A DNA stretch of 64,000 nucleotides from Sphingomonas albertensis (lineage in GTDB: Bacteria; Pseudomonadota; Alphaproteobacteria; Sphingomonadales; Sphingomonadaceae), in the NCBI RefSeq assembly GCF_014358075.1, contig NZ_JACONT010000016.1:22122-86121 (forward strand), read 5' to 3'. The translations under genes were made by a program, and so were the position numbers. The notes below the pieces were generated by a model, which was given only the letters and a program-made list of their open reading frames with translations, did no database searches and was not told the DNA's origin. Of this stretch, positions 7,977-16,806 are shown piece by piece. Within the stretch, counting starts at the first letter, position 1. Each line of letters begins with the position of its first letter.

Positions 7977-9188
7977 TTACATCGCCTCCAGCTTGAACGG
8001 GCTGGCCGACGGTCCGCCCAACTGCCCCTGCGTTGCGCCTTCAGCCCGCGCGATATAACCACGCGATTTGTCGACCTCGTTCGACAGCGCGCCGACCGTG
8101 ACCTTCATCGAATCGAGCGCCTTCAGCTTGAACACGTCGATCGCGTCCATCGTGTCGTAGATATTCTGGAACGCGCGTTGCAGCGTTTCCAGCGGGATCG
8201 TCGCCGACGCGGCCTGTTCGTGGATCTGCGCGGTCTGCGATTTGAGCAGCTTGCCGGTCGAATCGATGATGTTCGCGGTGGTCGTGTTGAGCGCGGTGAT
8301 CTGCTCCAGCACCAGCTTCTGGTTGGTCAGCGCCTGCGCCACCGTCACCGCGGTGCGCAGCGCCGACACGGTCGTGGTCGAGGCGCGATCGACGCCCTTC
8401 ACCAGCTCGACATTGTTCTTCTTGACCAGGTCGAGCGCGAGATAGCCCTGCACGGTCACCGCCATCTGAGTCAGCAGATCCTGCGTGCGCTGGCGCGTGT
8501 AGAACAACGCCGTCTCGCGGATCGCCTTCGCCTTGGCGGGATCGCTGTGGTCGAGGTCGTTGGCGACGTCCTCCAGCTTGGCGTCCATCGTCTTCGACAG
8601 ATGGATCATCTGCTCGAGCCGGCCCATCGCCGCCCACAGGTTCGCGCGCTCGGTATCGATCGCGGCGTTATCCATCAGCAGCTCGTCCTTGCCCGAGCCG
8701 AGGCTCTTCAGGATCTGCGCGATGTGCGTCTGCGACGATTTATAGCCGTCGAAATAATTGCGCATCTTGCCACCGAACGGGATGATCCCGAACAGCTTCT
8801 GCGGCGCGGTGAGGTTGCCCTTCTTGCCCGGATCGAGATCCTCGACGACGCGGCGCAGCTCGGCCAGATCCTTGCCGACGCCGGTCTCCTGATCCATCGC
8901 CTTGACCGGGCGATCGAGGAAGCGGTTCGACTGGCCGGCGGCTTCGCGGATTTCCTTCGCGCCCATCGCGGTAATCGCGTCGACACGCTTGCCGAACTCG
9001 GGCGAATTGACGTCCTGCGCGACGAGATCGGTGACGAAGCCCGACACGCGCTCCTCAAGCTGCGACTTCACGCCGGCATCGACGGGCACCAGCCCGGACG
9101 CCTTCGCGGCGGCGACGGTCGGCACCGGATCGGGCGGGGTCAACACCAGGCCCGGCTCTTCCGTCAGCGTGTTCGGGGTCGTCGCCAT
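7977..9188 (-). CDS. Toxic anion resistance (TelA family) protein
   Basis: A 403-residue soluble, largely helical protein with the TelA/KlaA family layout: a proline-rich N-terminus followed by long helices containing FGKRVDAI, LDPGKKGNL and a C-terminal coiled coil. TelA homologues are linked to tellurite and other toxic-anion or cell-envelope stress resistance, but the mechanism is unknown. The ATG at 9188 is preferred over more upstream starts because it is preceded by GGAG at suitable spacing and begins MATTPNTLTEEPG. The XpaC-like gene follows in the same operon. Confidence 0.82.
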   Translation of the reverse strand: MATTPNTLTEEPGLVLTPPDPVPTVAAAKASGLVPVDAGVKSQLEERVSGFVTDLVAQDVNSPEFGKRVDAITAMGAKEIREAAGQSNRFLDRPVKAMDQETGVGKDLAELRRVVEDLDPGKKGNLTAPQKLFGIIPFGGKMRNYFDGYKSSQTHIAQILKSLGSGKDELLMDNAAIDTERANLWAAMGRLEQMIHLSKTMDAKLEDVANDLDHSDPAKAKAIRETALFYTRQRTQDLLTQMAVTVQGYLALDLVKKNNVELVKGVDRASTTTVSALRTAVTVAQALTNQKLVLEQITALNTTTANIIDSTGKLLKSQTAQIHEQAASATIPLETLQRAFQNIYDTMDAIDVFKLKALDSMKVTVGALSNEVDKSRGYIARAEGATQGQLGGPSASPFKLEAM

Positions 9189-9340
9189 GCTCGTGTCTCC
9201 GTTCGGTGGGGCATCGTGGCTGCAACCCGCCCCGCGTTCAAGTGGCGTATATAGATAATACACTCAGGCTTGCCAACTGCTCTCCTTGAAACCGGGCGGC
9301 CGCGTGGACAGCTTGTCGGCGACATCACAGGAGTTCCAGC

Positions 9341-10354
9341 ATGCGCGCCATCGGCTATACCAAGTCGCTCCCGATCGACGATCCGCAGTCGCTCGTCGAC
9401 CTCGATCTCCCCAAGCCCGAGGCGACCGGCCGCGACCTGCTGGTCGAGGTGAAGGCGGTTTCGGTCAACCCGGTCGACACCAAGATCCGCCAGCGTCGCG
9501 AAGACCCGGACGGCACGCCGCAGGTGCTCGGCTGGGACGCATCGGGCGTCGTCGTCGCGGTCGGTCCGGACGTGACAGGGTTCAAGGTCGGCGATGACGT
9601 GTTCTACGCAGGCGCGATCGACCGACCCGGTACCAATTCCGAATATCACCTCGTCGACGAACGCATCGTCGGCCACAAGCCGCAGTCGCTCGACTGGGCG
9701 CAGGCGGCGGCGCTGCCGCTGACGTCGGTCACCGCGTGGGAGACGCTGTTCGACCGGCTCGACGTGCGCAAACCCGTCCCCGGCGCGGCGAACGCGATCC
9801 TGATCATCGGCGGGGCAGGCGGGGTCGGCTCGATCACGATCCAGCTCGCGCGGCAACTCACCGACCTGACCGTGATCGCCACCGCGTCACGCGACGAGAC
9901 GCGCGGCTGGGTCGAGGAGCTCGGCGCGCATCACGTGATCGACCACCGCAAACCGCTCGCCGCGCAGGTCGAGGCGCTCGGGCTCGGCGCGCCGGGGTTC
10001 GTGTTCTCTACGACGCATACCGACGAGCATATCGCCGAGATCGGCGAACTGCTGGCGCCGCAGGGCCGGCTGGCGTTGATCGACGATCCGAAGACGCTCG
10101 ACATCGTGCCGCTGAAGCAGAAGTCGATCTCGGTCCACTGGGAGCTGATGTACACGCGCTCGCTGTTCCAGACCGCGGACATGGGCGAGCAGGGGGTGTT
10201 GCTCGACGAGGTCGCGCGGCTGCTGGATGCGGGGACGATCCGGACGACGCTGGCGGAGAATTTCGGGCGGATCGACGCGGCGAACTTGCGCAAGGCGCAT
10301 GAGCGGATCGAGAGCCACACCGCCAAGGGGAAGATCGTGCTGGAGGGATTCTGA
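9341..10354 (+). CDS. Zinc-type alcohol dehydrogenase family protein (quinone-oxidoreductase-like)
   Basis: An NAD(P)H-dependent medium-chain reductase of 337 residues. The catalytic GroES-like domain occupies about 1-130. The Rossmann domain follows, with the nucleotide-binding motif IIGGAGGVGSI (about 152-162). The cysteine and histidine zinc ligands of true alcohol dehydrogenases are not obvious, so it is closer to the zinc-independent quinone-oxidoreductase-like branch. The GGAG at about 9330, ahead of the ATG, supports the start. The substrate is unknown. Confidence 0.85.
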   Translation: MRAIGYTKSLPIDDPQSLVDLDLPKPEATGRDLLVEVKAVSVNPVDTKIRQRREDPDGTPQVLGWDASGVVVAVGPDVTGFKVGDDVFYAGAIDRPGTNSEYHLVDERIVGHKPQSLDWAQAAALPLTSVTAWETLFDRLDVRKPVPGAANAILIIGGAGGVGSITIQLARQLTDLTVIATASRDETRGWVEELGAHHVIDHRKPLAAQVEALGLGAPGFVFSTTHTDEHIAEIGELLAPQGRLALIDDPKTLDIVPLKQKSISVHWELMYTRSLFQTADMGEQGVLLDEVARLLDAGTIRTTLAENFGRIDAANLRKAHERIESHTAKGKIVLEGF

Positions 10355-10390
10355 GCCTTCCGACTTTCCAGAGCGTCCCGTTAACCTAGG

Positions 10391-10498
10391 CCACCACTCC
10401 GGCGAAGGCCGGGGCCCAATTGGGGGGACGTTGCTAACGGATGGCGGTGCTCCATTATTAGCACCTTTCCAATTGGGCCCCGGCCTTCGCCGGGGTGG
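10391..10498. repeat. Paired-arm palindromic repeat, family A copy 1
   Basis: The arms CCGGCGAAGGCCGGGGCCCAA and their complement face each other across a variable centre of about 45 bases. Each arm also folds on itself. Other copies are at 18958, 29406, 34924, 35190, 42983 and 47143. Together with the next repeat it fills the 330-base gap between two genes. Confidence 0.88.
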
Positions 10499-10528
10499 AT
10501 AGAATGGAGGGCGGAGCGCTTCTTCTCG

Positions 10529-10605
10529 TTCCCTCGCGGACGAGGGGGCCTAGGAACCAGGGACGACACCGCTTGTGACCCTGGGCCCCCGCGTTCGCGG
10601 GGGAA
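10529..10605. repeat. Paired-arm palindromic repeat, family F copy 1
   Basis: The arms are TTCCCTCGCGGACGAGGG...CCTAGG and CCCTGGGCCCCCGCGTTCGCG. The family has short self-complementary arms of the form CCCGCGAACGCGGG joined to CCTGG/CCAGG. Other copies are at 29886, 35077, 40367, 46353 and 47276. Confidence 0.75.
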
Positions 10606-10684
10606 CGGCATTGGTTCGGCGGAAGGCGCATCTCACCGCCGAATGAGACTGGCGGCGGCGCAAACACACGATACGCTGCGCACC

Positions 10685-11662
10685 ATGCTCCGCCCGCTGA
10701 TCCTCGCGCTTGCGCTCCTCCCCGCGGCCGCCACGAATCGTCCCCCGCCAGCCGACCCGCTCACCGCCACGATCCACACCGAAGACGCCGACCGCTTCGC
10801 CGCGCTGTTCGCCAAAACCAAGGGCAGACCCACCGCCGCGCAACTGAAGCGCGACTATCTCGACAAAGGCAGTTTCGGGATCGGCGTCTTCACCCCCGGC
10901 CGGATCGTCGACGCGGACAATCTCGCGCGCGCCATCGCCGCCAACCCGACGCGGTATGCACAGGCGATCAAGACCTGCCTCCCCGCCGCCAAGGCCGCCA
11001 CCGCCGATCTCCGCGCGATCTATCTCGGCCTGCACGGCGCACTCCCCGACGTGAAGCTCCCGCAGGTCTATATAGTCTTCGGCGCAAACACCTCCGGCGG
11101 CACCGCCAAACCCGGCGCGCAGGTGCTCGGGCTCGAAGTGCTGTGCCGCATGTCGCCGACCCCGGAGAAACTCCGCCAGACGCTCCGCCATTTCTTCGCG
11201 CACGAGACGGTACATTCCTTCCAGCAGGATGCGGGCATGACGCTCGCCCGCGACCCTTTGCTCACCGCGATCCTCGTAGAGGGTGCCGCCGACTTCATCG
11301 CCCAGCTCGTCACCGGCGAGGAGCCCGACGCCGCCCGCGCCGCCTGGGCCACCTTTCGCGAAGCCGAACTCTGGCGCCAGATGCAGGCCGACATCGCGCT
11401 CACCCGCAAGCTCACCGACAAGGACGACCCCGAGGAAGGCTCGCCCGAAGCCAAGGCCTATGCCCGCTGGATCGGCAACTACTCCACGCCGCCCGCCGGC
11501 TGGCCTCCCGAACTCGGCTATTGGATGGGGCTGCGGATCTGGCAGCGTTACTATGCCGCCGCCCCCGACAAGCACGCCGCGCTGAGGGCAATGCTGGCGG
11601 TCCGCGATCCCCGTGCTATTCTCGCCGCCGGAACATACAAGCGCCGCGGAGGTTCCCTCTAA
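10685..11662 (+). CDS. Secreted putative zinc-dependent protease (DUF2268-like)
   Basis: A 325-residue protein with a hydrophobic signal peptide (MLRPLILALALLPAAA) and probable periplasmic location. The motif HETVH (173-177), followed 22 residues later by EGAADF (199-204), matches the HExxH plus downstream glutamate layout of DUF2268-type putative metallopeptidases. The start at 10685 is chosen because it places the signal peptide at the N-terminus; an ATG at 10643 would bury it. The proteolytic role is inferred from the motif, and the substrate is unknown. The gene ends 90 bases before typA. Confidence 0.7.
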   Translation: MLRPLILALALLPAAATNRPPPADPLTATIHTEDADRFAALFAKTKGRPTAAQLKRDYLDKGSFGIGVFTPGRIVDADNLARAIAANPTRYAQAIKTCLPAAKAATADLRAIYLGLHGALPDVKLPQVYIVFGANTSGGTAKPGAQVLGLEVLCRMSPTPEKLRQTLRHFFAHETVHSFQQDAGMTLARDPLLTAILVEGAADFIAQLVTGEEPDAARAAWATFREAELWRQMQADIALTRKLTDKDDPEEGSPEAKAYARWIGNYSTPPAGWPPELGYWMGLRIWQRYYAAAPDKHAALRAMLAVRDPRAILAAGTYKRRGGSL

Positions 11663-11752
11663 AGGCGACGAAATGCCGCTGCGTCTTCCCGCGGCGCAAC
11701 AATTACGCTATGGCGCGCGCCAACCCCGTTCCTCGATCAAGAGAATACATTC

Positions 11753-13597
11753 ATGAGCCTCCGCAACGTGGCGATCATTGCGCACGTCGATCACGGCAAG
11801 ACGACGCTGGTCGACCAGCTCTTCCGCCAGTCCGGCACCTTCCGCGACAACCAGCGCGTCGAAGAGCGCGCAATGGATTCGAACGACCTCGAAAAAGAGC
11901 GTGGCATCACCATTCTCGCCAAGCCGACCTCGGTCGACTGGACTCCTCCCGGCGAGTCCGAGAGCATCCGCATCAACATCGTCGATACGCCCGGCCACGC
12001 CGATTTCGGCGGCGAAGTCGAGCGCATCCTGTCGATGGTCGACGGCGTCGTCCTGCTGGTCGATTCGTCGGAAGGCGCGATGCCGCAGACCAAGTTCGTC
12101 ACCGGCAAGGCGCTGGCACTCGGCCTGAAGCCGATCGTCGTCGTCAACAAGGTCGATCGCAACGACGCGCGCATCCAGGAAGTGCTCGACGAAGTGTTCG
12201 ACCTGTTCGTGTCGCTCGACGCGAACGACGACCAGCTCGACTTCCCCGTGCTCTACGCATCGGGTCGCAACGGCTATGCCTCGACCGACATGGACGCGCG
12301 CGAAGGCACGCTGATCCCGATGTTCGAGACGATCGTGAAGCACGTGCCCCCGCCCGCCGTGGAAGTCGCCGGCGTGCCGTTCACCTTCCTCGTCACGCTG
12401 CTCGACCGCGATCCGTTCCTCGGCCGCGTCCTCACCGGTCGCGTCAATTCGGGTACCGTGAAGACCAACCAGCCGATCCACGCGCTGAACAACGACGGCA
12501 AGATCATCGAGACGGGTCGCGCCTCGAAGATCATGTCGTTCCGCGGTCTCGATCGCGTACCGGTCGACGAAGCCAAGGCCGGCGACATCATCTCGCTGGC
12601 CGGGCTTTCGGTTGCGACCGTGGCAGACACGATCGCCGATATCACGGTGACCGAGCCGCTGCACGCGCAGCCGATCGATCCCCCCACGCTGTCGATGCGT
12701 TTTGCCGTGAACGACTCGCCGATGGCGGGCCGCGAGGGCTCCAAGGTGACGTCGCGCATGATCCGCGAGCGCCTGTTCCGCGAAGCCGAGTCGAACGTTG
12801 CCGTGAAGGTGACCGAGGCGGCCGACAAGGACAGCTTCGAAGTCGCCGGCCGCGGCGAGCTTCAGCTGGGCGTGCTGATCGAGACGATGCGCCGCGAGGG
12901 CTTCGAACTCGGCATTTCGCGTCCGCGCGTGCTGTTCGGCGAGGACGAGAACGGCAAGAAGACCGAGCCGTACGAGACCGTCATCATCGACGTCGACGAG
13001 GAGCATTCGGGCACCGTCGTCGAGAAGATGAACACCCGTAAGGCCGAGATGACCGACATGCGTCCGTCGACCGGCGGCAAGACCCGCATCACCTTCTCGG
13101 CGCCGTCGCGCGGGATGATCGGCTATCATGGCGAGTTCCTGTCCGACACGCGCGGCACGGGGATCATGAACCGGCTGTTCGAGAAGTACGGTCCGCACAA
13201 GGGCGCGATCGAGGGCCGCAAGAACGGCGTGCTGATTTCGAACGGTTCGGGCGAGGCGAACAACTACGCACTGGGTCCGCTCGAAGAGCGCGGCATCCTG
13301 TTCGTGGGCCACGGCGAGGCTCTCTATGAGGGCATGATCGTCGGCGAAAACGCCAAGCCGGACGACCTCGAGGTCAACCCGATGAAGACCAAGGCGCTGA
13401 CCAACTTCCGCGCGTCGGGCGGCAAGGACGACCAGGTCCGCCTGTCCCCGCCGAAGCGCGCGACGCTGGAGCAGGCGATCGCGTACATCGACGACGACGA
13501 GATGGTCGAAGTCACGCCAAAGTCGATCCGCCTGCGCAAGCGCTTCCTGGATGCGAACGAGCGCAAGCGCGCTAGCCGGGCTAAGCAGAGCGCCTGA
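11753..13597 (+). CDS. typA: Translational GTPase TypA/BipA
   Basis: A ribosome-binding GTPase involved in stress and low-temperature ribosome assembly. The 614-residue protein has all G motifs: AHVDHGKTT (10-18), DTPGHADF (around 79-86) and NKVD (around 134). Domain II, EF-G-like domains III and V and the BipA-specific C-terminal domain follow. Length and order are typical. A strong rho-independent terminator follows about 100 bases downstream. Confidence 0.96.
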   Translation: MSLRNVAIIAHVDHGKTTLVDQLFRQSGTFRDNQRVEERAMDSNDLEKERGITILAKPTSVDWTPPGESESIRINIVDTPGHADFGGEVERILSMVDGVVLLVDSSEGAMPQTKFVTGKALALGLKPIVVVNKVDRNDARIQEVLDEVFDLFVSLDANDDQLDFPVLYASGRNGYASTDMDAREGTLIPMFETIVKHVPPPAVEVAGVPFTFLVTLLDRDPFLGRVLTGRVNSGTVKTNQPIHALNNDGKIIETGRASKIMSFRGLDRVPVDEAKAGDIISLAGLSVATVADTIADITVTEPLHAQPIDPPTLSMRFAVNDSPMAGREGSKVTSRMIRERLFREAESNVAVKVTEAADKDSFEVAGRGELQLGVLIETMRREGFELGISRPRVLFGEDENGKKTEPYETVIIDVDEEHSGTVVEKMNTRKAEMTDMRPSTGGKTRITFSAPSRGMIGYHGEFLSDTRGTGIMNRLFEKYGPHKGAIEGRKNGVLISNGSGEANNYALGPLEERGILFVGHGEALYEGMIVGENAKPDDLEVNPMKTKALTNFRASGGKDDQVRLSPPKRATLEQAIAYIDDDEMVEVTPKSIRLRKRFLDANERKRASRAKQSA

Positions 13598-13599
13598 GA

Positions 13600-13680
13600 C
13601 CGGCACGGCGAAGCCGGCCAAGCTTACAAGCTCGGCCGACTTCGCTCAGGCGAGGTCCGACGGCACGGCTTCGCCGGGTC
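13600..13680. repeat. Imperfect palindrome downstream of typA
   Basis: Two blocks, CCGGCACGGCGAAGCCGG and CGGCACGGCTTCGCCGGG, are each able to form a hairpin and lie about 45 bases apart. The spacer contains a smaller GGCCGAC/GTCCGAC-like pairing. It sits between the typA stop and its terminator. Confidence 0.55.
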
Positions 13681-13696
13681 GCGCTGGGCTAAGAAT

Positions 13697-13733
13697 GCAA
13701 AAAGGCCGGGGGGAAACCTCCGGCCTTTTTGTT
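13697..13733 (+). terminator. Rho-independent terminator of typA
   Basis: AAAAAGGCCGGGGG and its complement flank a loop of about 4-6 bases and are followed by TTTTTG. The symmetric A and T runs mean it could also act for the convergent GGDEF gene on the other strand. Confidence 0.85.
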
Positions 13734-13767
13734 TGTGGAAACATTTCCGGCACGGGCTCGCCCAACA

Positions 13768-13795
13768 ATCCTCCCCCTGACGGGGGAGGATCGCA
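13768..13795. repeat. Single hairpin AATCCTCCCCCTGACGGGGGAGGAT
   Basis: A short perfect palindrome lies between the convergent typA and GGDEF genes. It resembles one arm of the paired repeat at 36541-36666. Confidence 0.6.
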
Positions 13796-13806
13796 AGGTC
13801 ACATCC

Positions 13807-14799
13807 TTACCCGACCAAACGCATTACCTGCTCGACCTCACCGCCGGGCATCCCGACCCGAAACGTGTTCCGCCCCGCCGTCTTGGCCGCGTACAGAGCC
13901 GCATCCGCCACCGCGAACATCGCCTCGGCATCATAGGCATAGCCGTCGCCCGCCATCGCGATCCCCGCGGACGCCCCGACCCGCAGGATCTCTCCCGCCC
14001 AGACGATCGGCATCCGCAGATCGGCCAGTGCCGCCGCGAGCCGCAGTTCGAGCGCCGCGCCCAGCGTTTCCGCGCCGACCAACACCGCGAACTCGTCCCC
14101 ACCGATCCGCGCGATCATCGGCGCGTCCGGAAACCCCGCCGCCAGCCGTTCCGCCACCACGCGCAGGCACGCATCGCCGGCGGCATGCCCGAGCCGGTCG
14201 TTGACCTGCTTGAAGCCATCGACGTCGAACAGGATCAGCGCCCCCAGCGGTGCAAGTCCAGACCCGCCCGCGGGCGCATCGAGGAACCGGTTCTGGAACA
14301 CCGCGCGGCTCGCGAGCCCGGTCAACGCGTCATGCTCGGCAAGCTGCCGCATCGCCTCCCAGCGCAGCTTTTCGTCGGTGATGTCCTGCTTGAGCCCGTA
14401 AAGCCTACGCGCCCGCCCGCCTTCGACCACGACATTGCCGGTCAGTCGCATCCACCGCCGCGCGCCATCGGTCCGGACGATTTCCGCATCGACCGAAAAC
14501 CGGCCCCGCTTGGCGTCACCGCTCGTCCCGGCGTCCGCAATCGCCTGCGCGCGTGCCCGTTCCATCGCCTCGCGTGACTCCTCGGCGTACATCGCCACGG
14601 TCTCGCGCCGATCGACCCGTGTGTCCGCGGGCAGCCCGAAGAGGTCGTAGATCCCTGCGGTCCACAGCAGCGACGAATCCGCCAGGTCACAGCTCCAGGC
14701 ACCCATTCCCGCCAGCGCGAGTGCGCGTTCGATCAGCGCCGCTTTGTCGAAGGTTTCTCCAGACGTCGTCGGCGACCAGATATCGATCGTCGTCGTCAT
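13807..14799 (-). CDS. Diguanylate cyclase with an N-terminal PAS domain
   Basis: Makes the second messenger cyclic di-GMP from two GTP. The 330-residue cytosolic protein has a PAS sensor domain (about 25-142) and a GGDEF domain with RIGGDEFAVL (GGDEF at 233-237), FDVDGFKQVND (metal and nucleotide binding) and HDALTGLASR at the domain start. The RxxD inhibitory site normally located nine residues before GGDEF is absent (proline at both key positions), so product inhibition through that site is not expected. No EAL domain is present. Confidence 0.9.
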   Translation of the reverse strand: MTTTIDIWSPTTSGETFDKAALIERALALAGMGAWSCDLADSSLLWTAGIYDLFGLPADTRVDRRETVAMYAEESREAMERARAQAIADAGTSGDAKRGRFSVDAEIVRTDGARRWMRLTGNVVVEGGRARRLYGLKQDITDEKLRWEAMRQLAEHDALTGLASRAVFQNRFLDAPAGGSGLAPLGALILFDVDGFKQVNDRLGHAAGDACLRVVAERLAAGFPDAPMIARIGGDEFAVLVGAETLGAALELRLAAALADLRMPIVWAGEILRVGASAGIAMAGDGYAYDAEAMFAVADAALYAAKTAGRNTFRVGMPGGEVEQVMRLVG

Positions 14800-14932
14800 G
14801 CCTTGAGCCTGTTTTGCCCGCCCCGTTTTGCCATGACGGGAGGATATTCGCTCAACCGTTAAGAGCGAATGGCGATAGAACGAGTTTGGGTGTTAGTTGC
14901 TTACAAGGTAGACCGATTACGGTTCGCCCTCC

Positions 14933-15622
14933 TCAAGCCGCCGTGATCCGCCCGCCGCGCGACAACATCTCGCCACTCGTCACGATCACCCGATCCCCAA
15001 GCTTGACCTGCCCGAAGATCAGCTTCGCAAACGCGGTCGGCACCCCGACGCAGCCATGCGTCGCGTACTTCCCCTCCATCAACGCGCTGCCATGGATCGA
15101 AATCCCGTCATTGGTCAGCCGCAGCATGTACGGCATCGGCGCGCCGTATAGGTTCGACACGTGATGCGCGTCCTTCTGCGTGATCTTGAACACCCCCAGC
15201 GGCGTCGGTTTCTCGTCCGCGCCATAGATCACCGCAGCCGTCCCGATCTCGTACCCCGCGCGAAAGATCGACAAGGTCTGCGCGACGAGGTCGACGGTGA
15301 TCACGATCGGCCCCTCGGGCACGCCCTCCGTATCCCAGTAATAGGCGCCATGCCGCAGCGGCTCGGGCACATTCAGCACCCGCTTCACGACATACCCCTC
15401 GTCCGGCTCCGCCGCGGCGGCGATAACAGGGGAGGGGACGGTTGCGGCCTTCGGCACGGCTTTCGCGGCAGGCGGCGCAACCTGCGCCTTGACCACCCGG
15501 GCCGGCGCTTCCGTCGCGCGAACCTTCACCGGCGATCCCGACAAGGCCAGCCCGCCGATCAGTACGGCGCTGCCCCCTAGAACGGCAAAGGCGATCGCTC
15601 GCGTCGTCATGGTTTTGCGCAT
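14933..15622 (-). CDS. L,D-transpeptidase (YkuD domain), membrane anchored
   Basis: Cross-links peptidoglycan stems or attaches partners to them, in the periplasm. The 229-residue protein has an N-terminal membrane anchor (about 8-28), an Ala/Pro-rich linker and a YkuD domain from about 105. The catalytic histidine is in ISIHGS (His177), and the nucleophile is Cys191 in ATHGCVGVP. The usual arginine or asparagine two residues after the cysteine is replaced by glycine. Length is typical of small anchored enzymes. Confidence 0.85.
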   Translation of the reverse strand: MRKTMTTRAIAFAVLGGSAVLIGGLALSGSPVKVRATEAPARVVKAQVAPPAAKAVPKAATVPSPVIAAAAEPDEGYVVKRVLNVPEPLRHGAYYWDTEGVPEGPIVITVDLVAQTLSIFRAGYEIGTAAVIYGADEKPTPLGVFKITQKDAHHVSNLYGAPMPYMLRLTNDGISIHGSALMEGKYATHGCVGVPTAFAKLIFGQVKLGDRVIVTSGEMLSRGGRITAA

Positions 15623-15824
15623 GGCGTCACCCTATCCCATATTCGTGAACGAAGCCCAGACGTGCCCCGCTACGGAGTGTCCCTGCGCGGGACCAGACAG
15701 TTATACCGTGGGTTAACAGCCCGTTCCGGCGCAGTTCAGACCGAATCGCCTAAAGCCTGAAACACGGTCGGACACTTATGCGTTTGTCCCAGGCGGACCG
15801 GGCGTAACCAGTAACGGAGTTCGG
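15623..15824. other. Intergenic promoter region between divergent genes
   Basis: This 202-base spacer separates the L,D-transpeptidase (minus) and the glycine-rich secreted protein (plus). It must hold both promoters, but no convincing -35/-10 pair or operator could be picked by eye. Confidence 0.4.
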
Positions 15825-16220
15825 ATGATGAACGGATTTTTGAAGAAGGCAGGTTTGGGGGTAGCCCTCGCAGCGACCGCGCTGACGGCGGCGGTACCGG
15901 CCGATGCGCAGCGTTGGGGCCGTGGCGGCTATGGCCGCGGCTGGCATGGCCATCGTGGCGGCGGTAACGCAGCCGGTGCGGCAGTGCTGGGCGGTATCCT
16001 TGGCCTGGGTGTCGGCGCAGCGATCGCGAGCAGCAACAATCGCAACCGCTATTACGACCGCGGCTACTACAATGGTGGCTATTACGCGCCGCCGCCGGTG
16101 GCGTATTACAGCCCGCCGGTTCGCACCTATTACCGCGAGGATTATCGTCCGCGGTGTTGGAACGAGTGGCGCGTCGATCCCTATTACGGCGACCGAGTAT
16201 CTGTGCAGGTCTGCAACTGA
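15825..16220 (+). CDS. Small glycine/tyrosine-rich secreted protein
   Basis: A 131-residue protein with a signal peptide (cleavage probably after ADA, about residue 28), a Gly/Arg/His-rich segment, a glycine-zipper-like hydrophobic stretch (AAVLGGILGLGVGAAIA) and a Tyr/Pro-rich tail ending with a conserved-looking C-W...V-C pair (CWNEWR and VQVCN). The glycine-zipper segment suggests membrane association. Function is unknown. A terminator hairpin follows. Confidence 0.75.
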   Translation: MMNGFLKKAGLGVALAATALTAAVPADAQRWGRGGYGRGWHGHRGGGNAAGAAVLGGILGLGVGAAIASSNNRNRYYDRGYYNGGYYAPPPVAYYSPPVRTYYREDYRPRCWNEWRVDPYYGDRVSVQVCN

Positions 16221-16241
16221 TCCGATCACACCGAGTGCAAG

Positions 16242-16273
16242 GAGGCGTCGGGAGCAATCCCGGCGCCTCTTTT
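16242..16273 (+). terminator. Rho-independent terminator
   Basis: GAGGCGTCGGGA pairs with TCCCGGCGCCTC across a GCAA loop and is followed by TTTT. It lies 22 bases after the glycine-rich gene. Confidence 0.85.
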
Positions 16274-16328
16274 GCATCACGTGCTTTTTTCTGGCGCGGG
16301 GCAGGCGCTTGCCGCTAGACGCGCGACC

Positions 16329-16646
16329 ATGACCGACACGCCAAACACCCCCGAGACCGAAGCCGCCGCCACCCCGGCCGCAACCGGCGACACGCCCCCC
16401 GATCGCCTGTCGATCAACCAGCGCAGCCCGTTCTTCCAGCAGGAGCAGCTCGAACGCGGCATCGGCATCCGTTTCAAGGACAAGGTGCGTCACGACGTCG
16501 AAGAATATTGCATTTCCGAAGGCTGGATCCGCGTCGCGCTCGGCAAGAAGGTGGATCGCAACGGCAATCCCCTGACGCTGAAGCTGGTCGGCCCGGTCGA
16601 AGCCTGGTTCGAGCGCCCTGCCACGTCGGATACAGACGAAGGCTGA
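16329..16646 (+). CDS. DUF3297 family protein
   Basis: A 105-residue soluble protein with an acidic, Pro/Thr-rich N-terminus followed by the compact DUF3297 core: PPDRLSINQRSPFF, GIGIRFKDKVRHDVEEY and EGWIRVALGKKVDRNGNPL. The family is widespread in proteobacteria and has no assigned function. The ATG at 16329 places the acidic leader at the N-terminus. An in-frame upstream ATG at 16272 would overlap the preceding terminator and is unlikely. Confidence 0.85.
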   Translation: MTDTPNTPETEAAATPAATGDTPPDRLSINQRSPFFQQEQLERGIGIRFKDKVRHDVEEYCISEGWIRVALGKKVDRNGNPLTLKLVGPVEAWFERPATSDTDEG

Positions 16647-16653
16647 CCAATCT

Positions 16654-16761
16654 TCCTCCCTCCCTGAAAGGGAGGGGCCGGGGGTGGGTAGGCCAGCTCG
16701 AGTCGCAACCGCCTGAACACGCGGAACCCGACCCACCCCCAACCCCTCCCTTCCAGGGGGG
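16654..16761. repeat. Paired-arm palindromic repeat, family B copy 2
   Basis: CCTCCCTCCCTGAAAGGGAGG plus GGGGGTGGGTAGG mirrored by CGACCCACCCCC and CCCTCCCTTCCAGG. It sits between the convergent DUF3297 and ABC-F genes. Confidence 0.85.
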
Positions 16762-16806
16762 CAAGAACGGACTAGGCGGCCTCCCCCAGGGGAGCGCAGA
16801 AGGCCT

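Noticed and set aside
7590..9254. A 554-codon plus-strand frame over the TelA/XpaC pair
   Set aside because: Antisense shadow. The minus-strand genes have recognisable family features and good ribosome sites.
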